10,996 nt of DNA from CBDTYW01 sp965364735 (GCA_965364735.1 CBDTYW010000117.1:1-10996); one strand, 5' to 3'; shown: positions 1 to 6,207, numbered from the stretch's first letter. Made by a program: numbers and translations. The notes: a model not told the origin generated them from the letters alone.

Positions 1-722
1 CCGGGGCGGAGCGCCGGCGCGCTGACGCGCTCGGCCTCCGCGTCGCCGCGTCCGGGGACGGAGCGGATGTCGGCGGTCTCGTCCTCGTGCGGGAAGAGGC
101 CCGGGACCAGCCCGTTGACGCGGAGCCCGTAGGGCGCCCACTCGACGGCGAGGGTCTCGGTGAGGTTCTTGACGCCGGCCTTGGCCGCGGCGGAGTGCGC
201 GAACCCGGGGCCGCCGGTCCAGGCGTAGGACGCGCCGATGTTGATGACGTTGCCCGTGGTGCCGGCGGCGAGGTGGTGACGTGCGAAGGCGCGGGCACAG
301 AAGAAGGTGCCGTCCAGCACGATGGAGGTGACGGCGCGCCAGGCGTTGGGGGACAGGTCCTCAGCCGGGGCGGGGAAGTTGCCGGCCGCGTTGTTGACGA
401 GCACGTCGAGTCGCCCGGTCCGCCCGACGACGTCCGCGATCATCGCGTCGACGTTGTCCGGGTCGCGGACGTCGAGCGCGACCTCCAGCGGCGTCGGCCC
501 GCCGACCTCGGTCAGCGCGGCCACCCCGGCCATCCGGTGGCCCACGGACCGGCTGGCCACGACGACCGTGGCGCCGAGCCGTGCGAACTCACGACCGATG
601 CCGAGTCCGAGGCCGGTTCCGCCACCGGTCACGACGACCGTGCGTCCGGCGAAGGAACCTTCGCGCAGCATCGTCTCGCCGAGCGGGGGCGGCTCTGGCA
701 GGCCATGAGCGGACTGGGTCAT
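1..722 (-). CDS. 2,4-dienoyl-CoA reductase-like SDR (3' end cut by window edge)
   Basis: Leftward reading frame of at least 240 residues, open to the window edge. Start ATG at 722-720, with GAGG 8 nt upstream on the minus strand. The Rossmann motif TGGGTGLG is at residues 32-39. S57-R58 after the second strand suggests NADP(H). The YxxxK tyrosine is absent (HSAAAK, His176-Lys181). Instead Asn115 (in NNAAGNF), Tyr166, Ser177 and Lys181 have the same spacing as Asn148, Tyr199, Ser210 and Lys214 of human mitochondrial 2,4-dienoyl-CoA reductase, as I recall that sequence. The SPNAW stretch at 124-128 also matches. The expected role is NADPH-dependent reduction of 2,4-dienoyl-CoA during beta-oxidation of unsaturated acyl chains. 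It is divergent from the MFE-2-like SDR gene at 847 and shares its promoter region and the palindrome at 790-804. The exact substrate is inferred. Confidence 0.85.
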   Translation of the reverse strand, partial: MTQSAHGLPEPPPLGETMLREGSFAGRTVVVTGGGTGLGLGIGREFARLGATVVVASRSVGHRMAGVAALTEVGGPTPLEVALDVRDPDNVDAMIADVVGRTGRLDVLVNNAAGNFPAPAEDLSPNAWRAVTSIVLDGTFFCARAFARHHLAAGTTGNVINIGASYAWTGGPGFAHSAAAKAGVKNLTETLAVEWAPYGLRVNGLVPGLFPHEDETADIRSVPGRGDAEAERVSAPALRP

Positions 723-789
723 GCTGGTGACCTCGGCGGTTCGCGGGGCGCGGTTGGTGACCGGCACCTCGGCTTGGCTAGCGTCGTTT

Positions 790-806
790 CTGACGACCCG
801 TCAGAT
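790..806. promoter_or_regulatory. palindromic operator candidate, copy 1
   Basis: CTGACG-ACC-CGTCAG (790-804) is a perfect 6-bp inverted repeat with a 3-bp spacer. It lies in the 124-bp gap between two divergent SDR genes, about 40 bp from the ATG at 847 and about 67 bp from the ATG at 722. Read on the minus strand, ATCTGACGGGTCGTCAG (806-790) is identical over 17 bp to copy 2 at 3592-3608, and two further A residues match beyond one variable base. The dyad symmetry and placement suggest the binding site of a dimeric repressor, for example of the TetR or GntR type. The regulator class is inferred and no regulator gene is in the window. I could not assign -35/-10 boxes with confidence. Confidence 0.65.
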
Positions 807-846
807 ACTGGGGTCGTCGCACCGTATCGACACAGGTGAGCCGAGC

Positions 847-1767
847 ATGAGCGGGTTCCTCCAGGGCAAGTCCATCGCGATCACCGGCGCAGGCCGGGGG
901 ATCGGCCGCGCCGTGGCGATCAGCGCCGCAGCCGCGGGAGCCAAGGTCGTCGTCGCTGACTACGGCGTCTCGATGGACGGGAGCGACCCGTCGAGCGAGG
1001 TCGCGGACGCGGTCGTCCAGGAGATCCGTGACGCAGGCGGCGAGGCCGTCGCGGTCGCGGACACGGTCGCCACCATGGAGGGCGGCGAGCGGATCGTGCA
1101 GACCGCCATCGACACCTTCGGTCGCATCGACGGGGCGGTCTGCGTCGCCGGGATCCTGCGCGAGCGGATGCTGTTCAACATGACCGAGGAGGACTGGGAC
1201 CCGGTCATCGAGACCCACCTCAAGGGCCACTTCACCGTGTTCCGCGCGGCCTCCGCGGCCATGCGCAAGCAGAAGTCGGGCTCGCTGGTCGCCTTCACGT
1301 CCGGCGCGTTCCAGGGATCGATCGCCCAGGCCAACTACGCGGCGGCCAAGGGCGGGATCGTCTCGCTCACCCGCTCCGCGGCCGTCGGGCTCAAGAAGTA
1401 CGGCGTCACCGCGAACGCGATCGCTCCGGTCGCCAAGACCCGCATGTCGGACAACGTGCCGATGGATCTCCCGGACGTCGGCACGGCCGAGGACGTCGCC
1501 CCGATGGTGCTGTTCCTGCTGTCCGACCGCGCCAAGCACATCACCGGCCAGATCTACACCGCGTCTGCCGGCAAGATCGCCGTGTGGTCGCAGCCCCGCG
1601 AGCTCCGCTCGATGATCAAGGACGGGCAGTGGACGCCCGAGGAGATCGCCGACACGCTCGATCAGCGCGTTGGTCAGGAGGAGATGCCGATCTTCGACAT
1701 GATCAAGCAGATGATGGCCAAGCGGGCCGAGCGCGAGGCCGCCGAGGCTGCGGCTGCGGCGGGCTGA
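847..1767 (+). CDS. SDR, (3R)-hydroxyacyl-CoA dehydrogenase-like (MFE-2/17beta-HSD4 type)
   Basis: 306 residues from ATG 847, preceded by AGGTGAG 6 nt upstream; an in-frame extension to 721 lacks that support and would cross the divergent promoter. TGAGRGIG is at 13-20, Asp38 ends the second strand (NAD preference), and the catalytic set is Ser152, Tyr164 and Lys168. The usual SDR Asn is His124 (THLKGHF), as I recall for MFE-2 dehydrogenase domains (VHLRGSF). IAPVAKTRM (192-200) and a C-terminal segment with SAGKIAVW and a WTPEEI stretch also parallel that family. About 60 residues follow the SDR core, ending in a charged, Ala-rich helix. The likely reaction is oxidation of (3R)-hydroxyacyl-CoA to 3-ketoacyl-CoA in beta-oxidation or steroid side-chain metabolism. 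No MaoC hydratase partner is visible here. The SDR family is certain; the substrate is inferred. Confidence 0.85.
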   Translation: MSGFLQGKSIAITGAGRGIGRAVAISAAAAGAKVVVADYGVSMDGSDPSSEVADAVVQEIRDAGGEAVAVADTVATMEGGERIVQTAIDTFGRIDGAVCVAGILRERMLFNMTEEDWDPVIETHLKGHFTVFRAASAAMRKQKSGSLVAFTSGAFQGSIAQANYAAAKGGIVSLTRSAAVGLKKYGVTANAIAPVAKTRMSDNVPMDLPDVGTAEDVAPMVLFLLSDRAKHITGQIYTASAGKIAVWSQPRELRSMIKDGQWTPEEIADTLDQRVGQEEMPIFDMIKQMMAKRAEREAAEAAAAAG

Positions 1768-1770
1768 CCC

Positions 1771-1788
1771 AAGAGGTGGCATCCTCTT
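1771..1788 (+). other. small inverted repeat after the MFE-2-like SDR stop
   Basis: AAGAGG (1771-1776) and CCTCTT (1783-1788) form a perfect 6-bp stem with a 6-nt loop, beginning 3 nt after the stop codon. No T-run follows, so it is not a classical intrinsic terminator. It may modestly shape or stabilise the transcript before the WS/DGAT gene 45 nt downstream, or it may be chance. Confidence 0.3.
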
Positions 1789-1824
1789 CCCAGAGTCACG
1801 CTTCACGCGCGGCCCAACCACACT

Positions 1825-1830
1825 GAGGTG
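1825..1830 (+). promoter_or_regulatory. ribosome binding site deciding the WS/DGAT start
   Basis: GAGGTG ends 3 nt before GTG 1834, and its GAGG core lies 5 nt from it. This favours GTG 1834 over the in-frame GTG at 1828, which is itself part of the Shine-Dalgarno stretch. Confidence 0.6.
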
Positions 1831-1833
1831 ATC

Positions 1834-3297
1834 GTGGCGGTCAGGGTTCCCGGCAAGGACGCGATCTTCCTCTACATGGAGACGCCGACGACGCACATGA
1901 ACGTGGTCTTCGGCGGGGTCTTCGACCCGTCGACCATGGAGGACGCCACAGGCGACCCCGGCGAGATCTTCGATCGCGTCCGTGAGCTGCACATCGAGCG
2001 TGCCCACCTGTTCCCGCCGTTCCGGCAACGGATCATGGAGGTGCCGTTCCAGCTCGACAACCCGGTGCTGATCGAGGACCCGGACTTCGACCTCGACTAC
2101 CACCTCCGTCGCGCGGCGCTGCCGGCGCCCGGGGGCCAGCGCGAGCTCGAGGACTTCATCGCCCGCGTTGCCGGGCGGCCGCTGGACCGTCGCCGTCCGC
2201 TGTGGGAGTCCTACGTCGTCGAGGGTCTCGAGGGCGGCAGGTGGGCGTGGGTCACCAAGGCGCACCACGTCATCGTGGACGGCATGGGCGGCAACGCGGC
2301 GCTCATCCAGCTGCTCGACCTCAGCCCCGAGCGTCGGGTCGTTGATCCGCCAGAGCAGGAGTGGTCGCCGAGCAGGGCGCCGTCGTCGGCCGAGCTCGTC
2401 GGCGGCTCGATCGCTGGCGTCGCGCGGCGCCCGTGGCAGCTCGTCATGGCCGCTCAGCGGACCACGACCGCGGTCATCGACACCGTGAGCTGGAAGGTGC
2501 GGGGTGAGGGCAAGGACGCCGACATCCGCATCATCGGGCCGCGGACCTTCCTGAACGGCGAGATCGGGCCGCACCGGCAGATCACCCTCGGCAAGGTCTC
2601 GCTCGACGACGTCAAGAGCGTGAAGAAGGCAGCGGGCTGCACGGTCAACGACGTCGTCCTGGCCATGTGCGGACGGGGGCTGCGCAAGTTCCTCCGCGCC
2701 AACGGCGAGGATCCTGGGGAGACCCTGGTCGCCGCGGTGCCGATCTCGATCCGCGGTCGCGGCGAAGCGGCCGAGTCCGGAGGCAACCAGGTCTCGGGGA
2801 TGACGGTGCCGTTCTACGACGACGTCGACGATCCGGCCGAGCAGCTCCGGCTCATCAACCTGGCGACGAAGCCGGCGAAGGAGCAGCTCGGCGCCGTCGC
2901 GGCGACGATGATGCAGGAGTGGAGCGAGTTCGCCCCGCCTGCCGTGGCCGCCCAGGCGTTCCGGTTCTACTCACGCGCCGGGCTCGCCAAGCACCACCCG
3001 CCGATCGCGAACATCACGCTGTCCAACGTGCCCGGCCCTCCGTTCCACATCTACATGGCCGGGTCTCGGATGGATGCGATGTACCCGATCGGTCCCGTCA
3101 TCCACGGGCAGGCGCTCAACATCACCGTCGTCAGCTACGTCGACCAGATGCACATCGGCGTCGTCGCGGACCGTGACACCGTGCCCGACATCCGTCCGCT
3201 CATCGCCGACATCGAGGCCGGCCTCCGCGAGCTGATGGAGGCCGTGATCGGTGACGACGAGGGCGTCGTGCCCGACCAGGCGGCACAGACTGGATGA
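1834..3297 (+). CDS. wax ester synthase / diacylglycerol O-acyltransferase (WS/DGAT)
   Basis: 487 residues from GTG 1834, close to the usual 450-490 for the family. The acyltransferase motif HHxxxDG is intact at 144-150 (HHVIVDG). Other family landmarks are present in order: PLW at 122-124, TVNDVVLA around 270-277 with N272-D273, a VPISIR segment near 302-307, a GNQVS stretch, and SNVPGPP at 397-403. The enzyme transfers a fatty acyl group from acyl-CoA to a diacylglycerol or a long-chain alcohol, forming triacylglycerol or wax ester at the inner membrane or lipid-droplet surface. It lies 66 nt after the MFE-2-like SDR on the same strand, so both may share the divergent promoter. Coupling to CoA-acyl redox genes suggests storage of surplus acyl-CoA. 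Family assignment is strong; the acceptor alcohol cannot be read from sequence. Confidence 0.93.
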   Translation: MAVRVPGKDAIFLYMETPTTHMNVVFGGVFDPSTMEDATGDPGEIFDRVRELHIERAHLFPPFRQRIMEVPFQLDNPVLIEDPDFDLDYHLRRAALPAPGGQRELEDFIARVAGRPLDRRRPLWESYVVEGLEGGRWAWVTKAHHVIVDGMGGNAALIQLLDLSPERRVVDPPEQEWSPSRAPSSAELVGGSIAGVARRPWQLVMAAQRTTTAVIDTVSWKVRGEGKDADIRIIGPRTFLNGEIGPHRQITLGKVSLDDVKSVKKAAGCTVNDVVLAMCGRGLRKFLRANGEDPGETLVAAVPISIRGRGEAAESGGNQVSGMTVPFYDDVDDPAEQLRLINLATKPAKEQLGAVAATMMQEWSEFAPPAVAAQAFRFYSRAGLAKHHPPIANITLSNVPGPPFHIYMAGSRMDAMYPIGPVIHGQALNITVVSYVDQMHIGVVADRDTVPDIRPLIADIEAGLRELMEAVIGDDEGVVPDQAAQTG

Positions 3298-3312
3298 TCG
3301 TCCCGGACGATC
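3296..3312. repeat. 17-bp perfect palindrome at the end of the WS/DGAT gene
   Basis: GATCGTCC-C-GGACGATC is an 8+1+8 perfect inverted repeat overlapping the WS/DGAT stop codon (3295-3297). As RNA it could fold a 7-bp stem with a 3-nt loop. No T-run follows (CAAGAACTT), so terminator function is uncertain. A protein-binding site or an mRNA processing or stability hairpin ahead of the ferredoxin gene is equally possible. Its sequence is unrelated to the CTGACG operator. Confidence 0.5.
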
Positions 3313-3348
3313 CAAGAACTTGTGGCCGTCGAGATCCGGCGTCCACTC

Positions 3349-3356
3349 GGAGGGAG
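3349..3356 (+). promoter_or_regulatory. ribosome binding site of the ferredoxin gene
   Basis: GGAGGGAG, a near-perfect Shine-Dalgarno, ends 7 nt before ATG 3364. It decides that start against an in-frame GTG at 3322 that would add 14 unconserved residues. Confidence 0.75.
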
Positions 3357-3363
3357 CACGAAC

Positions 3364-3570
3364 ATGCGAGTCCGCGTCGACCATGACGTCTGTGAAGCCA
3401 ACGGCATCTGTGAGCAGATGGCGCCCGAGGTCTTCCACCTGCGCGATGACGACATCCTGCAGGTGCTCCAGCCTCGCGTCCGTGCTGAGCACGAGACGAC
3501 AGCGCGTGCCGCGGTGGCGGGCTGCCCCAAGGTCGCGCTCGCGATCATCGAGGACGAAGCGGACAGCTGA
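3364..3570 (+). CDS. single-cluster ferredoxin, P450-partner type (probably [3Fe-4S])
   Basis: 68 residues, small and acidic, typical of the actinobacterial ferredoxins that feed electrons to cytochromes P450. The ligands follow the pattern C-x2-X-x2-C...C-P: Cys10, Cys16 and Cys54-Pro55. The variable position where a fourth cluster cysteine would sit is Asn13, so a [3Fe-4S] cluster, or an unusual [4Fe-4S] one, is expected. The PEVF stretch at 21-24 is also typical. It sits 66 nt after the WS/DGAT gene on the same strand. No P450, Rieske oxygenase or ferredoxin reductase is encoded in this window, so the partner must lie elsewhere or outside the edges. It acts in the cytoplasm as a one-electron carrier. 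Confidence 0.9.
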   Translation: MRVRVDHDVCEANGICEQMAPEVFHLRDDDILQVLQPRVRAEHETTARAAVAGCPKVALAIIEDEADS

Positions 3571-3581
3571 CGCGCCGTCGG
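3567..3581. promoter_or_regulatory. degenerate operator candidate overlapping the ferredoxin stop
   Basis: CTGACG-CGC-CGTCGG matches the CTGACG-N3-CGTCAG palindrome at 11 of 12 dyad positions (A to G at 3580). Its centre lies 27 bp upstream of the centre of the perfect copy at 3594-3608. It may be a second, weaker site for the same regulator. Its overlap with the end of a coding sequence makes chance similarity possible. Confidence 0.35.
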
Positions 3582-3591
3582 GGTGCGCGCG

Positions 3592-3608
3592 ATCTGACGG
3601 GTCGTCAG
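3592..3608. promoter_or_regulatory. palindromic operator candidate, copy 2
   Basis: CTGACG-GGT-CGTCAG (3594-3608), with AT before it, is identical over 17 bp to the complement of copy 1 at 790-806. It lies in the 119-bp gap between the ferredoxin stop and the third SDR, about 81 bp upstream of ATG 3690, a reasonable place for control of a separate promoter. A TAGCCT that could serve as a -10 lies at 3639-3644 without a convincing -35. The implication is that the third SDR is transcribed separately under the same regulator as the divergent SDR pair. Confidence 0.65.
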
Positions 3609-3689
3609 GAAGCAGTGGAGAACTTCGCTTCCGGCCCGTAGCCTCGGGCACGGTGGTTCGGTTGGTGTGGGACGATGCGGAGATCGTGC

Positions 3690-4454
3690 ATGGCGTTCAG
3701 GGGAAAGGTGGCGTTGGTCACCGGCGGCGGCAGCGGCATGGGACAACGTGCATGCGAGAGGCTGGCGCTGGAGGGTGCGCGCGTGGCTGCTCTCGACATC
3801 AACGGTGAAGGGCTCGAGAAGACGGCAACGTCCTCGGACCGCATCACGACGTACCGGTGTGATGTGACGGACTCGGCGGCGGTCGACGAGGTGGTCGCTC
3901 GCGTCGGGGCAGAGCTCGGACCGATCGACCGCACGGTCGCAGCGGCAGGGATCATGCCCACCGACCTGCTCGTCGACATGCCCGTCGAGACGATGTTCAC
4001 CATCATGGACGTCAACTACAAGGGCGTCGTGAACACCGTGATGGCGACGCTGCCCGGGATGCTGGAGCGTCGTCGTGGCGACCAGATCATCTTCTCGTCG
4101 CTGACCGGCTTCCTGCCCGTGATGCACTTCGGCGCGTACTGCGCGTCGAAAGCAGCGGTCAAGATGTTCGCCGAGATCCTGGCGCACGAGAACCAGGAGT
4201 CCGGCCTCCGGTTCGCGATCGTCTGCCCACCCATGGTCCAGACCCCGCTGCTCGCGCAGGTGACCTCGAACCCGAAGGTGATGAGCGAAGGCGACGAACC
4301 CATGCCGGCCGACGACGTCCTCGACGCGATCGAGGACGACCTCGAGCGCGGCCGTCTGTACGTACTGCCGGGCGAAGCAGCCAAGGGGGCGCGGGCCGCG
4401 CGGCTGATCCCGGGCCTGATCTGGAAGAACATGCACAAGATCGAAGGTCGCTGA
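3690..4454 (+). CDS. classical SDR family oxidoreductase
   Basis: 254 residues from ATG 3690, chosen because GGAG (3679-3682) lies 7 nt upstream; an in-frame ATG at 3675 has only weak support. All classical SDR elements are present: TGGGSGMG at 11-18, Asp36 after the second strand (NAD preference), Asp58-Val59 (CDVTD), AAAGI at 84-88, Asn109 (DVNYKG), Ser137, Tyr150 and Lys154 (YCASK). The C-terminus ends in a basic segment, reminiscent of SDRs acting on lipid-like substrates near the membrane, though this is inference. The expected reaction is reversible NAD-linked oxidation of a hydroxyl to a ketone. It follows operator copy 2 and precedes the ABC importer genes by 205 nt. The substrate cannot be assigned; steroid, hydroxy-lipid or acyl-CoA compounds fit the neighbourhood. 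Confidence 0.88.
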   Translation: MAFRGKVALVTGGGSGMGQRACERLALEGARVAALDINGEGLEKTATSSDRITTYRCDVTDSAAVDEVVARVGAELGPIDRTVAAAGIMPTDLLVDMPVETMFTIMDVNYKGVVNTVMATLPGMLERRRGDQIIFSSLTGFLPVMHFGAYCASKAAVKMFAEILAHENQESGLRFAIVCPPMVQTPLLAQVTSNPKVMSEGDEPMPADDVLDAIEDDLERGRLYVLPGEAAKGARAARLIPGLIWKNMHKIEGR

Positions 4455-4474
4455 GCGTCAGATCTGTTCGCTCA
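4452..4474. other. inverted repeat after the third SDR
   Basis: TGAGCG (4452-4457) and CGCTCA (4469-4474) form a 6-bp dyad around an 11-nt loop that itself contains the palindrome CAGATCTG (4459-4466). The arm starts in the SDR stop codon. No T-run follows. It could be a weak terminator or a regulator site for the importer genes. The rest of the 205-nt gap to 4659 holds no gene that I can support and no promoter I can place with confidence. Confidence 0.3.
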
Positions 4475-4647
4475 ACGTGGTGAATGCCTGCACGGTGCGC
4501 GATCTTGGACCGCCTGAGAAGTTCTGCGGCTTCGTGCGTACCTTTGTTCGTATGTCGCCGTTGACCGCGTGAAGAACCCGACGATCGATTTCCAACGAAG
4601 GACCGAGCGACAGATCTGCAGCCTTCGGGCGCAACCGTCGCTTCAGG

Positions 4648-4654
4648 AAGGTGG
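4648..4654 (+). promoter_or_regulatory. ribosome binding site deciding the binding-protein start
   Basis: AAGGTGG (one mismatch to AAGGAGG) ends 5 nt before TTG 4660. The in-frame GTG at 4651 lies inside this stretch and could not use it, so TTG 4660 is preferred. Confidence 0.6.
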
Positions 4655-4659
4655 AACTG

Positions 4660-6207
4660 TTGCAGGCTCGACGACTTGCCGCGCTCGTGTTGACGTTGTC
4701 CTTGGTGAGCGCCGCGTGCGGTGCTCGGCTGACCGAGGAGCAAGAAGCGCTCGCCATCGGCGGGTCCTTCGGGCTTCCCGCGGCCAACCCGGACCAAGGT
4801 GGCACCGTGCCGCCCGGAACGCTGCCGCCCGGCTCGGTACCGACGGACACGGATCCGGGCACGCCTGCCCAGACATCCGCCCCGGGCACACCGGGTCAGC
4901 CTGCGCCGAGCGCGACGGCGCCCGGTCAGACCGCTGCGCCGACGGCGGCGCCGACGTCAGGCGGATCCGGGACCCCGTCACAGCCTGCCCCCTCGGGTCA
5001 GCCAACGTCGTCGCCGACGACACAGGCGCCCGCACAGCCTGCTGACACCCGTGCCGCGCCGGCAGGTGGCAACGGCGGTGCGACCGACGTCGGCGTCACG
5101 GCGACCGAGATCGTCGTCTTCAACGTCGCCGACGTCACGGGCCCGGTCCCGGGCATCTTCGCCGACGCTCGTCAAGCCACGCAGGCCTACTTCAACATGT
5201 TCGCCCAGACCGAGGGGACCGTCTTCGGACGTCAGATCCGGCTGGTCGCGCGTGACTCGAAGCTCGACTCGACCGGCAACCGTCAGGCCTACCTCGCCGC
5301 TTGTGACGAGGCCTTCGCCGCGGTCGGCTCGATGTCTGCCGCGGACGATGGCGCCACCTCGGCCGTCAATGGCTGCGGCATCCCAGACCTGCGCACCGCA
5401 GCGGTCAACGGCTCGCTCCAGGAGGCCGCGACGGTCTACGGGATGGACGCGATGAAGCCGGGCCTGCTTCCGACGAGCGAGTACCAGTACTGGAAGGAGC
5501 AGCACCCCGAGGCGGTCAAGAAGGCGGCATACCTCTGGATCAACAACGCGACGACGCAGTTCCAGACTCGCCAGAACATCGGTGGGACCAAGAACATCGG
5601 TTACACGTGGGTCTACGACCAGCCGATCGACGTCACCGAGACCAACTACGCGACCTTCGTCATCGAGATGAAGAACAAGGGTGTCGAGTTCGTCACCATC
5701 CAGGGCGCCTACCAGCAGGCCGCGAAGCTCGCGCAGACCATGCGAGAGCAGAACTTCACCCCGAAGGTCTACGCGCTGCAGGCCAACGTCTACACCCCGG
5801 ACCTCATCAAGACCGGCGGCACGGACGTCGAGGGCGCGATGATCGCGGCGACGGGTGTCCTCGTCGAGGAGTCGGGGAACGCGGAGCTCGACAAGTACGC
5901 GGCGTGGCTGCAGTCGGTCGATCCCGATGCGAAGCCCACCGGCCTCGGGCTCTACGCATGGTCCGCGTCGGCCAACTTCATCGAGGGCCTGAAGGCAATC
6001 GGTCCGGAGCCCACGCGCGCGAAGCTGCTCGACTACGTCAAGGGGGTCCGCGGCTACACGGGCAACGGCCTGATCCCGCCGCAGGACGTCGGGACCAAGG
6101 CTCCCTCGGACTGCGTGATCCTGGTCACGATCCAGGGCGGCAAGTTCGTCCGGACGTCGCCGTCATCCGGCTTCCGCTGTGACAACAAGGTCGTCTCGAC
6201 CAGCTGA
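4660..6207 (+). CDS. HAAT-type ABC transporter substrate-binding lipoprotein
   Basis: 515 residues from TTG 4660. The N-terminus is a lipoprotein signal: Arg4-Arg5, a hydrophobic core, then SAAC with Cys20 as lipid anchor (the -3 Ser is off consensus). Residues 45-141 are a Pro/Thr/Ser/Gly/Ala-rich linker of low complexity, far longer than usual. A type I periplasmic-binding fold (Peripla_BP_6, LivJ/LivK relatives) follows from about 145, beginning TEIVVFNVADVTGP. Cys215/Cys239 and Cys485/Cys507 are likely disulfide pairs. The protein should be held on the outer face of the membrane and deliver substrate to the fused permease downstream (57-nt gap). Family members bind amino acids, amides, urea, aromatic acids and other compounds. 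The ligand here is unknown, and the lipid-gene neighbourhood argues against assuming leucine. The family is clear. Confidence 0.9.
   Translation: MQARRLAALVLTLSLVSAACGARLTEEQEALAIGGSFGLPAANPDQGGTVPPGTLPPGSVPTDTDPGTPAQTSAPGTPGQPAPSATAPGQTAAPTAAPTSGGSGTPSQPAPSGQPTSSPTTQAPAQPADTRAAPAGGNGGATDVGVTATEIVVFNVADVTGPVPGIFADARQATQAYFNMFAQTEGTVFGRQIRLVARDSKLDSTGNRQAYLAACDEAFAAVGSMSAADDGATSAVNGCGIPDLRTAAVNGSLQEAATVYGMDAMKPGLLPTSEYQYWKEQHPEAVKKAAYLWINNATTQFQTRQNIGGTKNIGYTWVYDQPIDVTETNYATFVIEMKNKGVEFVTIQGAYQQAAKLAQTMREQNFTPKVYALQANVYTPDLIKTGGTDVEGAMIAATGVLVEESGNAELDKYAAWLQSVDPDAKPTGLGLYAWSASANFIEGLKAIGPEPTRAKLLDYVKGVRGYTGNGLIPPQDVGTKAPSDCVILVTIQGGKFVRTSPSSGFRCDNKVVSTS

Noticed and set aside
774..809. TTGGCT as -35 with GATACT as -10 for the MFE-2-like SDR
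   Set aside because: The spacing is 24 bp, outside the range for a sigma-70-type promoter, so no promoter was called.
87..839. 250-codon plus-strand open frame over the left edge
   Set aside because: It is the antisense shadow of the dienoyl-CoA reductase-like gene, whose minus-strand frame has complete active-site motifs.
778..2574. 598-codon open frame on the minus strand opposite the MFE-2-like SDR and WS/DGAT genes
   Set aside because: Its translation is Arg/Asp/Gly/His-rich with no domain, and it lies opposite two genes with intact family motifs; open antisense frames are expected at this GC content.
3135..4436. 433-codon minus-strand open frame opposite the WS/DGAT end, ferredoxin and third SDR
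   Set aside because: Low-complexity translation with no motif; the plus strand carries the ferredoxin ligands and the SDR catalytic residues.
4456..4463. CGTCAGAT half of the operator motif upstream of the importer genes
   Set aside because: The opposite half-site at the required spacing is absent (GTCGCT instead of CTGACG), so it is not counted as an operator copy.
4660..5100. Possible tandem DNA repeat in the Pro/Thr/Ser-rich coding segment
   Set aside because: The codons are compositionally biased but show no exact repeating unit; it is low-complexity protein, not a DNA repeat array.
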